DNA of 64,000 nt from Zoogloea sp016790385 (GCF_041916735.1 NZ_JAYRYY010000001.1), one strand, 5' to 3'; positions 33,697-42,945 are shown, counted from the first letter of the stretch. Numbers and translations: made by a program. Notes: generated from the sequence alone by a model not told the origin.

Positions 33697-35595
33697 TCAA
33701 CTATTCGGCCGATAGGCCTCTTCAATGCGTTTAAGGATGGAGCGCGCATCGAGCCCGACCTCTGCCAGCAACTGGGCTTGATCGCCATGGTCGACGAAAC
33801 GGTCTGGCAGGCCTATCTGGAGCAGACGCGTCGACACTCCTGCTTCATGGAGTGTCCTGGCGATTTCGGAACCTGCCCCACCCATGACGGCATTTTCCTC
33901 AAGGCTGACCAGCAGTTCGTGCCGTGCTGCAAGTTGCAGGATGAGATCCCGATCCAAGGGTTTGGCAAAGCGCATGTTGGCAACGCTTGCATCGAGTTCC
34001 GAGGCGACCTCGAGGGCTGTCCCAACCATGCTCCCGAATGCCAGCAACGCGATGTTCTTGCCTTCGCGGCGAAGTTCACCCTTGCCGATCGGCAAGGTCT
34101 GCATTGTGGCTTCCGGGGCAACGCCAAGGCCGCTGCCGCGGGGGTAGCGGACGGCGGTGGGGCCATCATGCAGATAGGCCGTATAAAGCATTTGGCGGCA
34201 CTCGTTCTCGTCGGCCGGGCAGAAAATGGTCAGATTCGGCACACACAGAAGGTAGGAGATGTCGAACGCACCATGGTGGGTCGCGCCGTCGGCACCGACC
34301 AGGCCAGCCCGGTCGATGGCCATCATCACCGGCAGGTTTTGCAGTGCAATATCGTGAATGAGTTGATCGTAGGCACGTTGCAGGAAGGTGGAGTAGATCG
34401 CCACCACCGGCTTGAAACCGTCGCAGGCAAGACCGGCTCCGAAGGTGAGAGCATGCTGCTCGGCGATACCCACGTCGTAGTATCGGCTCGGGTGCTCTTC
34501 CGCAAACCGGACCATGCCGGACCCTTCCCGCATCGCTGGTGTGATCGCGACGAGGCGTTTGTCCACTGCGGCCATATCGCACAGCCAGTCTCCAAACACC
34601 TGGGTGTAGGTGAGCTTGCCGCCGCCCTTGGCATCCTTGCCAGAGGCGATCCCGGCCGTATGATCAAAGCGTGATACCCCATGGTAAAGGATGGGGTCGG
34701 CCTCAGCCAGTTTGTAGCCTTGCCCCTTGCGGGTAATCACGTGGAGGAATTGCGGACCTTTCAAGGTGCGCAGGTTCTGCAGCGTGGGAAGCAGGGACTC
34801 CAGGTCATGGCCATCAATGGGGCCGATGTAGTTGAAGCCGAATTCCTCGAACATCGTTCCGGGCATCACCATGCCTTTGACGTGCTCCTCGGTGCGTCGG
34901 GCGAGTTCGAACACCGGCGGCGGAAGATTTTCCAGGAAACGTTTCCCGATCGTGCGCGCTCCGTTGTAAAGCTTGCCTGAGAGCAGTCGAGACAGATGCT
35001 TGTTGAGCGCACCTACCGGCGGTGAGATGGACATCTCGTTGTCGTTGAGAATGACCAGCAGGTTGGTGTTGTGGATGTCACCGGCGTTGTTGAGCGCTTC
35101 GAAGGCCATCCCTGCGGACATGGCGCCATCACCGATCACCGCGATGGCACGGCGATCCTCGCCGCGCAGGCGAGCTGCCTCGGCCATCCCCAGGGCTGCG
35201 GAAATCGAGGTGGACGAGTGGGCTGTGCCGAAGGTGTCGTAGGCACTTTCACTGCGTCGCGGAAAGCCGGAGATGCCCTGGTACTGGCGCAGGCCGGCCA
35301 TCGCGTCGCGGCGCCCGGTAAGGACTTTGTGGGCGTAGGTCTGGTGGCCGACGTCCCAGACGATACGGTCTTCCGGCGTGTTGAAGACGTAGTGAAGGGC
35401 AACGGTAAGCTCAACGGTTCCGAGGTTGGACGAGAGATGTCCACCAGTACGGGACACGGATTTGATCAGAAAATTGCGCAGCTCGTCAGCCAGCTGGGGG
35501 AGTTCGCTGGGGTCGAGCTTGCGCAGATCCGCGGGCGAGGCAATGCTTTCCAGCATGCTGCTGCGGGGAGAGGCGGGCTGCGTTCCGAGGGGCAT
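33697..35595 (-). CDS. dxs: 1-deoxy-D-xylulose-5-phosphate synthase
   Basis: Thiamine diphosphate enzyme of 632 residues, first step of the MEP isoprenoid pathway (pyruvate plus glyceraldehyde 3-phosphate). The cofactor motif is GDGAMSAGMAFEALNNAG near residue 155, and the transketolase middle domain contains DRAGLVGADGATHHG. Start may be 35595 or ATG 35556 (MLESIASPADL). It follows ispA by about 50 bp in the xseB-ispA-dxs cluster. Confidence 0.96.
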   Translation of the reverse strand: MPLGTQPASPRSSMLESIASPADLRKLDPSELPQLADELRNFLIKSVSRTGGHLSSNLGTVELTVALHYVFNTPEDRIVWDVGHQTYAHKVLTGRRDAMAGLRQYQGISGFPRRSESAYDTFGTAHSSTSISAALGMAEAARLRGEDRRAIAVIGDGAMSAGMAFEALNNAGDIHNTNLLVILNDNEMSISPPVGALNKHLSRLLSGKLYNGARTIGKRFLENLPPPVFELARRTEEHVKGMVMPGTMFEEFGFNYIGPIDGHDLESLLPTLQNLRTLKGPQFLHVITRKGQGYKLAEADPILYHGVSRFDHTAGIASGKDAKGGGKLTYTQVFGDWLCDMAAVDKRLVAITPAMREGSGMVRFAEEHPSRYYDVGIAEQHALTFGAGLACDGFKPVVAIYSTFLQRAYDQLIHDIALQNLPVMMAIDRAGLVGADGATHHGAFDISYLLCVPNLTIFCPADENECRQMLYTAYLHDGPTAVRYPRGSGLGVAPEATMQTLPIGKGELRREGKNIALLAFGSMVGTALEVASELDASVANMRFAKPLDRDLILQLAARHELLVSLEENAVMGGAGSEIARTLHEAGVSTRLLQIGLPDRFVDHGDQAQLLAEVGLDARSILKRIEEAYRPNS

Positions 35596-35647
35596 TCCGG
35601 GTTACCGGGTCGTTAATGAGTATTCTTTGTCGCGTGTCTGAGCCGTG

Positions 35648-36544
35648 TCAAAACTGTCGGCGGACGATGAAGCGAGTCAGTTCCGACAGGCGCTTTGCGG
35701 AGTTTCCGAAGGCCGCGAGGCGGTCCAGGGCGTCCTGGCACATCTCTTCGGCGAGTACTCTAGCCTGGGTGACACCCAACAGGCTGACGTATGTCGGCTT
35801 GTCGTTGGCGGCATCTTTTCCAGCCGTCTTGCCCAGTGTGGCCGTATCGGCCTCGGCATCAAGGATATCGTCCACCACCTGAAAGAGCAGGCCGATCACC
35901 TTGCCCACGTGGTCAAGAGACGCCAGCTCGTCCTCGTGCAAATCGCGACCGCATTGTACGCCAAGCCCGATGGATGCCCGGATCAGCGCGCCCGTCTTGT
36001 GGATGTGCATGAACTCCAGTTCGGGCAGGCTGAGCTGGGTTCCCACGGAAGCCAGATCAATGGCTTGACCGCCGGCCATGCCGCGGGATCCGGATGCGAT
36101 GGCGAGCTGACGGATCATGCCAAGCTGTCGTTGTGCCGAGTCGCTTAGCGCTGCTTCGGTGATGTGCTGGAAGGCCAGGGTTTGCAACGCGTCGCCCACC
36201 AGCAGAGCTGTGGCGTCGTCAAACTGGACGTGGACTGTGGGTTTGCCGCGGCGCAGGGTGTCGTCGTCCATGCAGGGCATGTCGTCGTGCACCAGCGAAT
36301 AGGCATGGATCATTTCAATGGCGCACGCCACCCGGTCGAGTCGCTCGGGGGAGGCAGCACTTATGTCGCCCGCAGCATGGGCCAGCAGCGGACGAACCCG
36401 TTTGCCGCCGCCCAGCACGGCATAGCGCATGGCCTCGTGGAGACGGGAGGGGGCGAGATCAGGGGAGGGGAGAGCGCGCTCCAGCGCGGCTTCCGTCCGC
36501 TCCTGGATGTGGGTCATCCATTGGTTGAAGCCAGAGTTGGTCAT
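35648..36544 (-). CDS. ispA: polyprenyl synthetase (farnesyl diphosphate synthase-like)
   Basis: Protein of 298 residues. The two Asp-rich Mg-binding motifs are HDDMPCMDDDTLRRG (about residue 95) and VVDDILDAEAD (about 230). It joins isopentenyl units to form farnesyl diphosphate for quinone, undecaprenol and hopanoid synthesis. ATG 36544 overlaps the xseB stop (ATGA). Product chain length is assumed from close ispA-like sequence and context. Confidence 0.93.
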   Translation of the reverse strand: MTNSGFNQWMTHIQERTEAALERALPSPDLAPSRLHEAMRYAVLGGGKRVRPLLAHAAGDISAASPERLDRVACAIEMIHAYSLVHDDMPCMDDDTLRRGKPTVHVQFDDATALLVGDALQTLAFQHITEAALSDSAQRQLGMIRQLAIASGSRGMAGGQAIDLASVGTQLSLPELEFMHIHKTGALIRASIGLGVQCGRDLHEDELASLDHVGKVIGLLFQVVDDILDAEADTATLGKTAGKDAANDKPTYVSLLGVTQARVLAEEMCQDALDRLAAFGNSAKRLSELTRFIVRRQF

Positions 36545-36759
36545 GCAGGGGGGGCTTCCGTATCGGTGCTTTCGAGGACGCGAATGGTTTGCTCCGCTTT
36601 GCCGAGGATCTCCTGGCACTGGTGCAGCAGGGCTGTGCCACGCTGATAGGCCGCCAGTGCGTGTTCAAGGGGGAGCTGACCGTTTTCCATTTCCTGGACA
36701 ATGGTTTCCAGTTCGGAGACGGCGGATTCGAAGCTTGGGGGCTTGGGAGGCTTGACCAT
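36541..36759 (-). CDS. xseB: exodeoxyribonuclease VII small subunit
   Basis: Protein of 72 residues with the XseB pattern FESAVSELETIVQEMENGQLPLEHALAAYQRG, a helical hairpin that binds the large subunit XseA. xseA is not in this window. First gene of xseB-ispA-dxs and translationally coupled to ispA. Confidence 0.94.
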   Translation of the reverse strand: MVKPPKPPSFESAVSELETIVQEMENGQLPLEHALAAYQRGTALLHQCQEILGKAEQTIRVLESTDTEAPPA

Positions 36760-36810
36760 TCGTGGCCGGAATCATGGTGGGGAAACCGTAAAAATAGCCT
36801 ATGGCCGGGC

Positions 36811-36839
36811 TTCAGGTCAAACGAGTAATACTATATAAT
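36811..36839 (+). promoter_or_regulatory. possible promoter of the Rieske oxygenase gene
   Basis: Perfect -10 TATAAT at 36834-36839 with a weak -35 (TTCAGG) 17 bp upstream, ending about 48 bp before the start of the Rieske gene. The -10 is convincing; the -35 is not. Confidence 0.5.
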
Positions 36840-36886
36840 CTCAGGTTTTACGTTTCGGGCTTTCGCTTTGAATCAGGGGGTTCGGG

Positions 36887-37990
36887 ATGTCTGACATTGC
36901 TTCTCAGGCACTTCTTTCGCCGGCGGTATCCCAGTTGCCGGTATCGTGGTATTTCGATGACAGGGTCTTTGAATTGGAGAAACGTCTCCTCTTCGATGCC
37001 GGGCCCGGTTATGTCGGCCACGAGCTCATGGTGCCGGAGGTGGATCGGTATCGCTCCCTCGATTGGCTGGATCATTCGAAGCTGCTCATCAATCGGGAAG
37101 ACGGTTTCTACCAGATGTCCAACATCTGTCGTCATCGTCAGGCCATCATGTTGCAGGGTTCCGGAACGGCCGACAGGAACATCGTCTGTCCGATACACCG
37201 TTGGACGTACAACCCCGATGGCTTGCTCATCGGCGCCCCCCATTTCGCGGACAATCCCTGCCTCAATCTTCAGCGCAGCAAGCTTGAGAATTGGCACGGC
37301 CTGCTGTTCAAGGGGCCGCGCTCGGCCAATGCGGATCTGGCCGGCATGCAGGTGGCAAGGGATCTCGATTTTGCCGGTTACAAACTCGACAAGGTTGAAA
37401 TCCACGAGTGCAACTACAACTGGAAGACGTTCATCGAGGTCTACCTCGAGGACTACCATGTGGTGCCTTTTCATCCCGGGCTTGGCCAGTTTGTCACGTG
37501 TGATGATCTGACCTGGCAGTTCGGTGAGTGGTATTCGGTTCAGCGCGTAGGCATTACCTCGCTCCGAAAACCTGGTTCCCCCACCTACAAGCGCTGGCAT
37601 GAAGCGGTGATGGCCTATCACGGCGGTGAGATGCCGAAGCATGGGGCCATCTGGCTGACTTACTTTCCCAACATCATGGTTGAGTGGTACCCCCATGTGC
37701 TGGTGGTGAGCACCCTGATTCCGACGGATGTTAGCAAGACCACCAATGTGGTGGAGTTTTATTATCCCGAGGAGATTCTGGAGTTCGAGCGCGAGTTTGT
37801 CGAAGCGGAGCAGGCTGCGTACATGGAAACCGCGATAGAGGACGATGATATTGGCGAGCGCATGGACCGCGGACGTCTGGCACTGATGCGTGAAGGGCGA
37901 AATGAAGTCGGGCCCTACCAGTCGCCTTACGAAGACGGCATGCAGCATTTCCATGAGTTCTATCGGCGCATCATCCAGCCGCACCTCTGA
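36887..37990 (+). CDS. Rieske non-haem iron oxygenase, alpha-subunit-like
   Basis: Protein of 367 residues. The Rieske 2Fe-2S ligands are in NICRHRQAI and CPIHRWTYN (about residues 83-108), and the catalytic iron motif is EDYHVVPFHPG (His-x4-His, about residue 189). It belongs to ring-hydroxylating oxygenase alpha subunits. No beta subunit, ferredoxin or reductase gene is adjacent, so electrons must come from elsewhere. Substrate unknown. Its position beside xseB-ispA-dxs recurs in betaproteobacteria to my knowledge, hinting at an isoprenoid-related substrate. A strong terminator follows. Confidence 0.88.
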   Translation: MSDIASQALLSPAVSQLPVSWYFDDRVFELEKRLLFDAGPGYVGHELMVPEVDRYRSLDWLDHSKLLINREDGFYQMSNICRHRQAIMLQGSGTADRNIVCPIHRWTYNPDGLLIGAPHFADNPCLNLQRSKLENWHGLLFKGPRSANADLAGMQVARDLDFAGYKLDKVEIHECNYNWKTFIEVYLEDYHVVPFHPGLGQFVTCDDLTWQFGEWYSVQRVGITSLRKPGSPTYKRWHEAVMAYHGGEMPKHGAIWLTYFPNIMVEWYPHVLVVSTLIPTDVSKTTNVVEFYYPEEILEFEREFVEAEQAAYMETAIEDDDIGERMDRGRLALMREGRNEVGPYQSPYEDGMQHFHEFYRRIIQPHL

Positions 37991-38001
37991 TGTGACCTGT
38001 G

Positions 38002-38039
38002 AAATAAAAAGGGGAGCCCGGTGGCTCCCCTTTTTATTT
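38002..38039. terminator. bidirectional intrinsic terminator
   Basis: Perfect 17-bp arms with core GGGGAGCC/GGCTCCCC flanked by A- and T-rich tracts, CGGT loop. It separates the convergent Rieske oxygenase and TolC-like genes. Its arms are nearly the same as those of the terminator at 10837-10880. Confidence 0.93.
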
Positions 38040-38076
38040 GTTCCCTTCTCGGTGCCTGTCCGAGAGGGGGGACGGA

Positions 38077-39894
38077 TCAGCGGCTCGATTCACGCACGAT
38101 CTTCCATTGCCCGTTTTCAAGCTCGTAGTGCAGTGTCTTGGAGGCGGATTCCCGGAAATCGGCGGATTGGTAGTTTTGGTTGAAGCGGGCTTCTGCAGCT
38201 GTTGGGGAGATCGATCGTACATTCAGGTTCTCGACGGCAACGTTGATCTGCCCCGGTTTGGACAGACGCTTCTCGCGCTGGGACATCCAGGCATCAAGGC
38301 TGCCCTGCTCGGGCTGGAAGCGAGTTGAATAGAAAGACTTGTAGTTTTTGAAGTCTTTCCTCGACCACGCGGCAGCCCAGGATTTGACCAGCGGCTCGAT
38401 GGCCGCAGTGGTGGCGGTGGCGCTGGCGCTGGCCGGGACTGCTGTGGTGGCAGGAACGGGCAGGGGAACCGGGGCGGGCAGGGGGCGACCCTGCATGGCG
38501 CCGATAGTGTCCAAGGGCGGAACGACCGGCAGTTCGGTGCTGCACAGGACCGCCTCGTCCTGTGCCGGGTCGGTTGCGCCCGCTTCCTCCGGGGCGGTCT
38601 TGGCAATCGGCACAAGTTGTACGCTGGGCAGGATCCGATGGGTCTGGGTCAGCACGCGCAGCTCGGCCTGGGTGAGGTCATACCGGGCACGAACGGTAGC
38701 GCGCTTCGCTTCAAAGAGTTCGTTTTCCGTATTGAGGACGTCCAGCAGGCTGCGCTGCCCGATGTCGAACTGTTGCCTGTAGGCATCCCTTGCCTTCTCG
38801 GTAGAGAGCTGGTGCTGTCCCAGGTAGACCAGTTGCTCCTTGAGTTTCTTGACATCGTTCCAGGCAATGGCGGTTTGTTGCCGAACGTCCCGACAAGCCT
38901 TGTCGCGCAGGTCTGTGGCGTTATAGAGCTGTTCATGTGACTGCCGGATGCGCGCCTCGTCGGAACCGCCTTTGTAGAGGTTCCAGTTGAGCAGAACCTG
39001 TAGCGCAGTTGAATTGGTTTCGCCGGTGACGCCCAGAAGATTCTTGTCCATTCCGGTGCTGGCGCGGAACTCTACGGTCGGCAGGTTGTTGGCTCGCTGG
39101 ACGTCGATATTGGCCCGCGAGGCGCGGATGTTGGAAACGGCGGCACGAAAGCTGGGGTTGTCGTTGATGGCCTGCCGCAAGACGTCGTTTTCGACGGGAA
39201 GCTGCTGACCAAGAGCGGGGCTTGCCTCCAATTTGTCGGCGGGAGCCTCACCGACCACTCGCTGGAAGCGCTGGCTCACATCATGGAGATTAGAGCTTTC
39301 GGTCAGCCAGTTGGACTGCGCAAGGGCCAGCCGGCCAAAGGCTTGTTCCAGGTCCACACGTCGGCCCACGCCTGCCGTCACACGGCGTTCGATCTGATCC
39401 ACGGTTTCCTTGTGGATGGCCCAGTTTTCCTGAGCCAGTTTGCTCAAGTCCCGGTAGCGCTGAACATCGAGATAAGCGCGCGCGGCCTCGTAGGCGGTTT
39501 CATCAGTGGTGCCGAGAAGCTCGTAATACCGGACGGTCCGAGCAAAGCCGAGGCGCTTCACCTCGTTGCCAGTCGCAAAACCATCAAAGAGAAGTTGGCG
39601 CAGTTGCAGTTGGTAGCCGGGGCGGGTGTAAGTGTCGGCGGGGCTGGTCGGCGTCTCACGCCTTTCACGGCCGGTGTAGCCTTGAAGGTCGACGCGCGGG
39701 AACAGGCCACCACGGGCTACGTCCCGTTCAGCATCGGCCGCCTGAAAATTGTGCAGTCGGGCCAGTACCTCCGGATTGCGAAGAATCGCTTTTTCAATTG
39801 CGTCTGGCAACGTGCCGGGGGTTGCCGCCTGGGCGAAGGATATCGTCACGAAGCAAAGCGCGAGGCTGGCGGAGAGCTTTGTTGCTTTGAACAT
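38077..39894 (-). CDS. TolC-family outer membrane channel with C-terminal NTF2-like domain (LapE role)
   Basis: Product of 605 residues. A signal peptide (MFKATKLSASLALCFVTISFAQA) is followed by a TolC-type efflux domain (about 25-440) with TPGTLPDAIEKAILRNPEV and LLDVLNTENELFEAKR. A Pro/Ala linker (about 445-500) leads to a domain of about 105 residues (EPLVKSWAAAWSRKDFKNYKSFYS...LENGQWKIVRESSR) typical of NTF2/SnoaL or Cds6-like folds, which I do not expect in TolC. It should form the outer-membrane exit for the adhesin secreted by the nearby ABC/HlyD pair. ATG 39894 is chosen for the signal peptide and a GAG site upstream. It is divergent from lapG. Confidence 0.88.
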   Translation of the reverse strand: MFKATKLSASLALCFVTISFAQAATPGTLPDAIEKAILRNPEVLARLHNFQAADAERDVARGGLFPRVDLQGYTGRERRETPTSPADTYTRPGYQLQLRQLLFDGFATGNEVKRLGFARTVRYYELLGTTDETAYEAARAYLDVQRYRDLSKLAQENWAIHKETVDQIERRVTAGVGRRVDLEQAFGRLALAQSNWLTESSNLHDVSQRFQRVVGEAPADKLEASPALGQQLPVENDVLRQAINDNPSFRAAVSNIRASRANIDVQRANNLPTVEFRASTGMDKNLLGVTGETNSTALQVLLNWNLYKGGSDEARIRQSHEQLYNATDLRDKACRDVRQQTAIAWNDVKKLKEQLVYLGQHQLSTEKARDAYRQQFDIGQRSLLDVLNTENELFEAKRATVRARYDLTQAELRVLTQTHRILPSVQLVPIAKTAPEEAGATDPAQDEAVLCSTELPVVPPLDTIGAMQGRPLPAPVPLPVPATTAVPASASATATTAAIEPLVKSWAAAWSRKDFKNYKSFYSTRFQPEQGSLDAWMSQREKRLSKPGQINVAVENLNVRSISPTAAEARFNQNYQSADFRESASKTLHYELENGQWKIVRESSR

Positions 39895-40210
39895 TGTTAT
39901 CTCGTTCATGGGAGGAATAGGGCCAGGAAGACCAATTTTCAATGATTGGCGGTCTTTCCGGTAAGCAGCGTGATTTTAAGCGTCGATAGGGGCTTGCATT
40001 GCGCATTATTTCTTTCCCCACCCCAATACATGCCCTCAATGAATCTCACGAATAACTATTTCACAGATAATGGCCGAGTCAGATAAAGCTTAACTTTTCC
40101 CCATCCCCGCCGTTGATCAGCCGAGGCGCCTTTCACCTTGTTGTCAATCCGCTGTGCATGCCGGCTCCAGGGCAGTGCCTGAAGCTTGTTCAAGTATCTC
40201 CGTTTCGCCG
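39895..40210. promoter_or_regulatory. divergent intergenic region between the TolC-like gene and lapG
   Basis: About 315 bp, AT-richer than its surroundings in 39940-40110. It should hold the promoters of both transcription units of the Lap locus. I could not assign -35/-10 boxes, and no ORF or RNA gene is convincing. Confidence 0.4.
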
Positions 40211-40915
40211 ATGCCCTTTCCCCCGTCTTCCTGCCGTTCACACTCGCTTGCGGCAATTTGCCGGCTGGGGGCATGGGTGGGGGTCATTTGCATCGTGGGT
40301 GCGAGCGGGGCGCAGAGTGGCTTTGAGCTTGAGCGCATGCGGCTCGTCGCCCAGCAGCGCTTCGGTGCGGTTGGAGGCGAGGGGGTGGACGCCTGGCGCA
40401 AGGCACTGGGTGCGTGGCGTGGTTTGAGCGAAGACGAGCAGCTGCGCAGGGTCAATGAGTATTTCAATCGCCGAATACGCTTTGCGGAAGACAGTGCGGT
40501 GTGGTCCCAGCCCGACTATTGGGCAACACCCCTGGAGACAATTGCCCGGGGAGCCGGCGATTGTGAAGACTTTGTCTTTGCCAAGTATTTCACCCTGCGC
40601 GAGCTTGGTATTGCCGAAGACCGTCTGCGCATGACCTATGTTCGGGCTACGGTAGGCGGTCCGGGCAGCAGCGTCAGTCAGGCCCATATGGTCCTGAGCT
40701 ATTACCCTGCCCCGGACGTCGTGCCGCTGGTGCTCGACAATCTGATTGTGGATATCCGATCGGCGACGGCGCGTCCGGATCTCGCGCCTGTTTTCAGTTT
40801 CAATATGCAGGGTGTCTTCGTCGGGGGCGCCAGCCAGGCTTCCAGCCCGGTGGACCGGGTGTCCCGTTGGCGGGAGCTGCTCCTGCGCATGCGTTCGGAA
40901 GGCTACATGCCTTGA
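40211..40915 (+). CDS. lapG: LapG-type periplasmic cysteine protease
   Basis: Transglutaminase-like cysteine peptidase of up to 234 residues. Catalytic residues are Cys118 (GAGDCEDFVFAKY), His in SQAHMVLSYYP and Asp in LDNLIVDIRS. In the Lap system LapG cuts the adhesin after its retention module unless it is held by LapD. A hydrophobic export segment lies near the N-terminus (LAAICRLGAWVGVICIVGAS). The start is uncertain: ATG 40211 is used, but no good ribosome binding site precedes it. It is followed 10 bp later by lapD. Confidence 0.9.
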   Translation: MPFPPSSCRSHSLAAICRLGAWVGVICIVGASGAQSGFELERMRLVAQQRFGAVGGEGVDAWRKALGAWRGLSEDEQLRRVNEYFNRRIRFAEDSAVWSQPDYWATPLETIARGAGDCEDFVFAKYFTLRELGIAEDRLRMTYVRATVGGPGSSVSQAHMVLSYYPAPDVVPLVLDNLIVDIRSATARPDLAPVFSFNMQGVFVGGASQASSPVDRVSRWRELLLRMRSEGYMP

Positions 40916-40925
40916 AGGAATTGAT

Positions 40926-42851
40926 ATGTCCCTCCTGAGAAGATTGTGGATCAGTGTGGTGGTGGCCATGACGGTGGTGCTCGTAGGGGCGTTCGCAGTC
41001 AGTCTGCTCACGGCACGCAGTTACTTCGAGCAGCAACTTAGTGCGCAGGCCAGTGATGGGGCGGTGTCGCTGGCCTTGTCCATGTCCCAGCAGAGCAAGG
41101 ATGTGGCAACCATGGAGTTGCTTGTGACCGCGCTCTTCGATGGGGGCCACTATCGTCAGATCCGCTTTACCGATCCATCCGGAAGGGTGTTGGTCGAGCG
41201 CACCCAGGAAGATACGGCTGACGGGGTGCCCGGATGGTTGATCGCCCTGGTCCCGCTGGAGGCGCGCCCGGGTCAGGCCCTGGTCAGTGATGGTTGGCGG
41301 CAGGTGGGCAGGGTCAGCGTATTGGCGGCGCGGAGCTATGCCTATCGGTCGCTGTGGCGCGGCACCCTGCAACTTGGCAGTGTAATGCTGGCAATCGGCT
41401 TGTTCTGGGCCTCGGCGGTATCGATGTTGCTGCGCTGGGTGCGCAAGCCCTTGGACGAAATGGCCGAACAGGCCGAGGCCATCGGCGCGGGTCAGTTCCG
41501 GGTCATCGCCGAGCCGCGGGTATTTGAGCTGCGGAGCATGGCCCGTGCCTTGAACCGCATGTCCGAGCGCGTCCGGACCCTTTTTGCCGAGCAGGCCGGC
41601 CGCATCGCCCATTTACGGGACGAGGGCAGCCATGACGCCGGAACCGGCTTGTTGAATCGGGCGGCCTTCAACGGCGAACTGCGCCGTGTGCTTTGCGATC
41701 CTGACGTGGCGCCGGGAGGCTGTCTGGCGGTGCTGCGCATTGCCGATCTGGTCGTGCTCAATCAGAAGCTTGGGCGGGCACGGACCGACGAATGGCTGAA
41801 GGCGGTGGCCGAGGTGTTGCGAACCGGGCTGGATGGCGGCGACGACGTGGCTCTGGGGCGACTGGGGGGTGCCGAATTCGGGGTGCTGGTTCCCGGATTG
41901 AGCCTGCTTGAAGGGCGGGCTATGCTGGAGCGCATGCGCAGCGCGGTGGTCGCCCTGGATCTGGAACTGGAAGGAAGCTATCGTTTGCACCTGGATGCGG
42001 CGGCCGTGGCCTATCGGCGCGATGATACTCCCGGTGCCTTGATGGCACGCGTCGATTCCGCGCTGATGCGCGCCGAGGCGGAGGGATGCGTCGTGGCCGA
42101 GCCGGGCGGATCGCCCTTGCCCATTCCGGTGCCCGGTGCCGAGGGTTGGCGGGAGATGCTCGATGAGGCACTGGCGCGCCATGAGTTCACCCTCACCAGC
42201 TATCCGGTCTTGACCTCGGACGGAAGGCTGGTCCATCGGGAGTACATGCTGCGACTGCCCACCAATGGCGCGGTGCTGACGGCAGGCCAGTTCATGCCCG
42301 CAGCGGTACGGGTGGGGCTCGCCGCCGCCTGCGACCTTGAGGCGGTTCGGCTCGGCATCGCGAGGCTGGTTGAGTCCGATGAGCCGATCGCCATCAACGT
42401 GGCGCCCCGTTCGCTCATCGAAACGGGATTCCTTGATGCGCTGGACATCCTGCTGGCCACTGCCGGCCAGGCCGCGTCCCGGATCTCGGTGGAAGTCAGT
42501 GAGCGAGGGCTCGACGCAAGTCTGGCGGGGCTTGAGCCCCTCGCGGAAGTGCTTGCCCGGCATGGCGCCCATCTGGGTATCGAACACTTCGGGCGACAGC
42601 TTGCCGCGCTGCCGCGCTTGTATGCCTTGCGTCTGGCCTACTTAAAACTCGACGGCAGCTTTGTCGCCGGTCTGCACGAGAACGCCGGTCACCAGCGCCT
42701 CGTCAAGGCCATCGTCGATGTGGCGCGGGGGCTGGATGTTGTGGTCTATGCCGAGCAGGTTCATTCGTCAGACGAATGGCTCGCGGCGAGCGAACTGGGA
42801 GTTGGCGGCATGACCGGCCCCGAGGCGTCGAGGCGTCTGGCCGCTGCTTGA
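40926..42851 (+). CDS. lapD: LapD-type c-di-GMP receptor with degenerate GGDEF and EAL domains
   Basis: Inner-membrane protein of 641 residues. The N-terminus has a membrane helix (LRRLWISVVVAMTVVLVGAFAVSLL), a periplasmic LapD_MoxY module (about 30-150), a second helix and a HAMP segment. The GGDEF site reads GGAEF (about residue 315) and the EAL site reads REYMLRL (about 438), so both enzymes should be inactive. By family knowledge the EAL domain binds c-di-GMP, and the signal crosses the membrane to sequester LapG. ATG 40926 has GGAA upstream. It is coupled to lapG by a 10-bp gap. Confidence 0.93.
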   Translation: MSLLRRLWISVVVAMTVVLVGAFAVSLLTARSYFEQQLSAQASDGAVSLALSMSQQSKDVATMELLVTALFDGGHYRQIRFTDPSGRVLVERTQEDTADGVPGWLIALVPLEARPGQALVSDGWRQVGRVSVLAARSYAYRSLWRGTLQLGSVMLAIGLFWASAVSMLLRWVRKPLDEMAEQAEAIGAGQFRVIAEPRVFELRSMARALNRMSERVRTLFAEQAGRIAHLRDEGSHDAGTGLLNRAAFNGELRRVLCDPDVAPGGCLAVLRIADLVVLNQKLGRARTDEWLKAVAEVLRTGLDGGDDVALGRLGGAEFGVLVPGLSLLEGRAMLERMRSAVVALDLELEGSYRLHLDAAAVAYRRDDTPGALMARVDSALMRAEAEGCVVAEPGGSPLPIPVPGAEGWREMLDEALARHEFTLTSYPVLTSDGRLVHREYMLRLPTNGAVLTAGQFMPAAVRVGLAAACDLEAVRLGIARLVESDEPIAINVAPRSLIETGFLDALDILLATAGQAASRISVEVSERGLDASLAGLEPLAEVLARHGAHLGIEHFGRQLAALPRLYALRLAYLKLDGSFVAGLHENAGHQRLVKAIVDVARGLDVVVYAEQVHSSDEWLAASELGVGGMTGPEASRRLAAA

Positions 42852-42915
42852 GGACAGGGCCGGCACGCACGCGCTGCCGGAAAGGCGCGCGCCAAATGGG
42901 GCTCACTCAATAGAA

Positions 42916-42945
42916 ACAGGGAGGCCATTTGCATGGCCTCCCTGT
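42916..42945. terminator. hairpin between lapD and the adhesin gene
   Basis: Perfect 13-bp arms ACAGGGAGGCCAT/ATGGCCTCCCTGT with a TTGC loop, located between the convergent genes. No T-run follows on either strand, so it could be an RNA-stabilising stem or a weak terminator. Confidence 0.65.

Noticed and set aside
36848..37984. Minus-strand frame of 378 codons
   Set aside because: Antisense to the Rieske oxygenase, which has intact metal-binding motifs.
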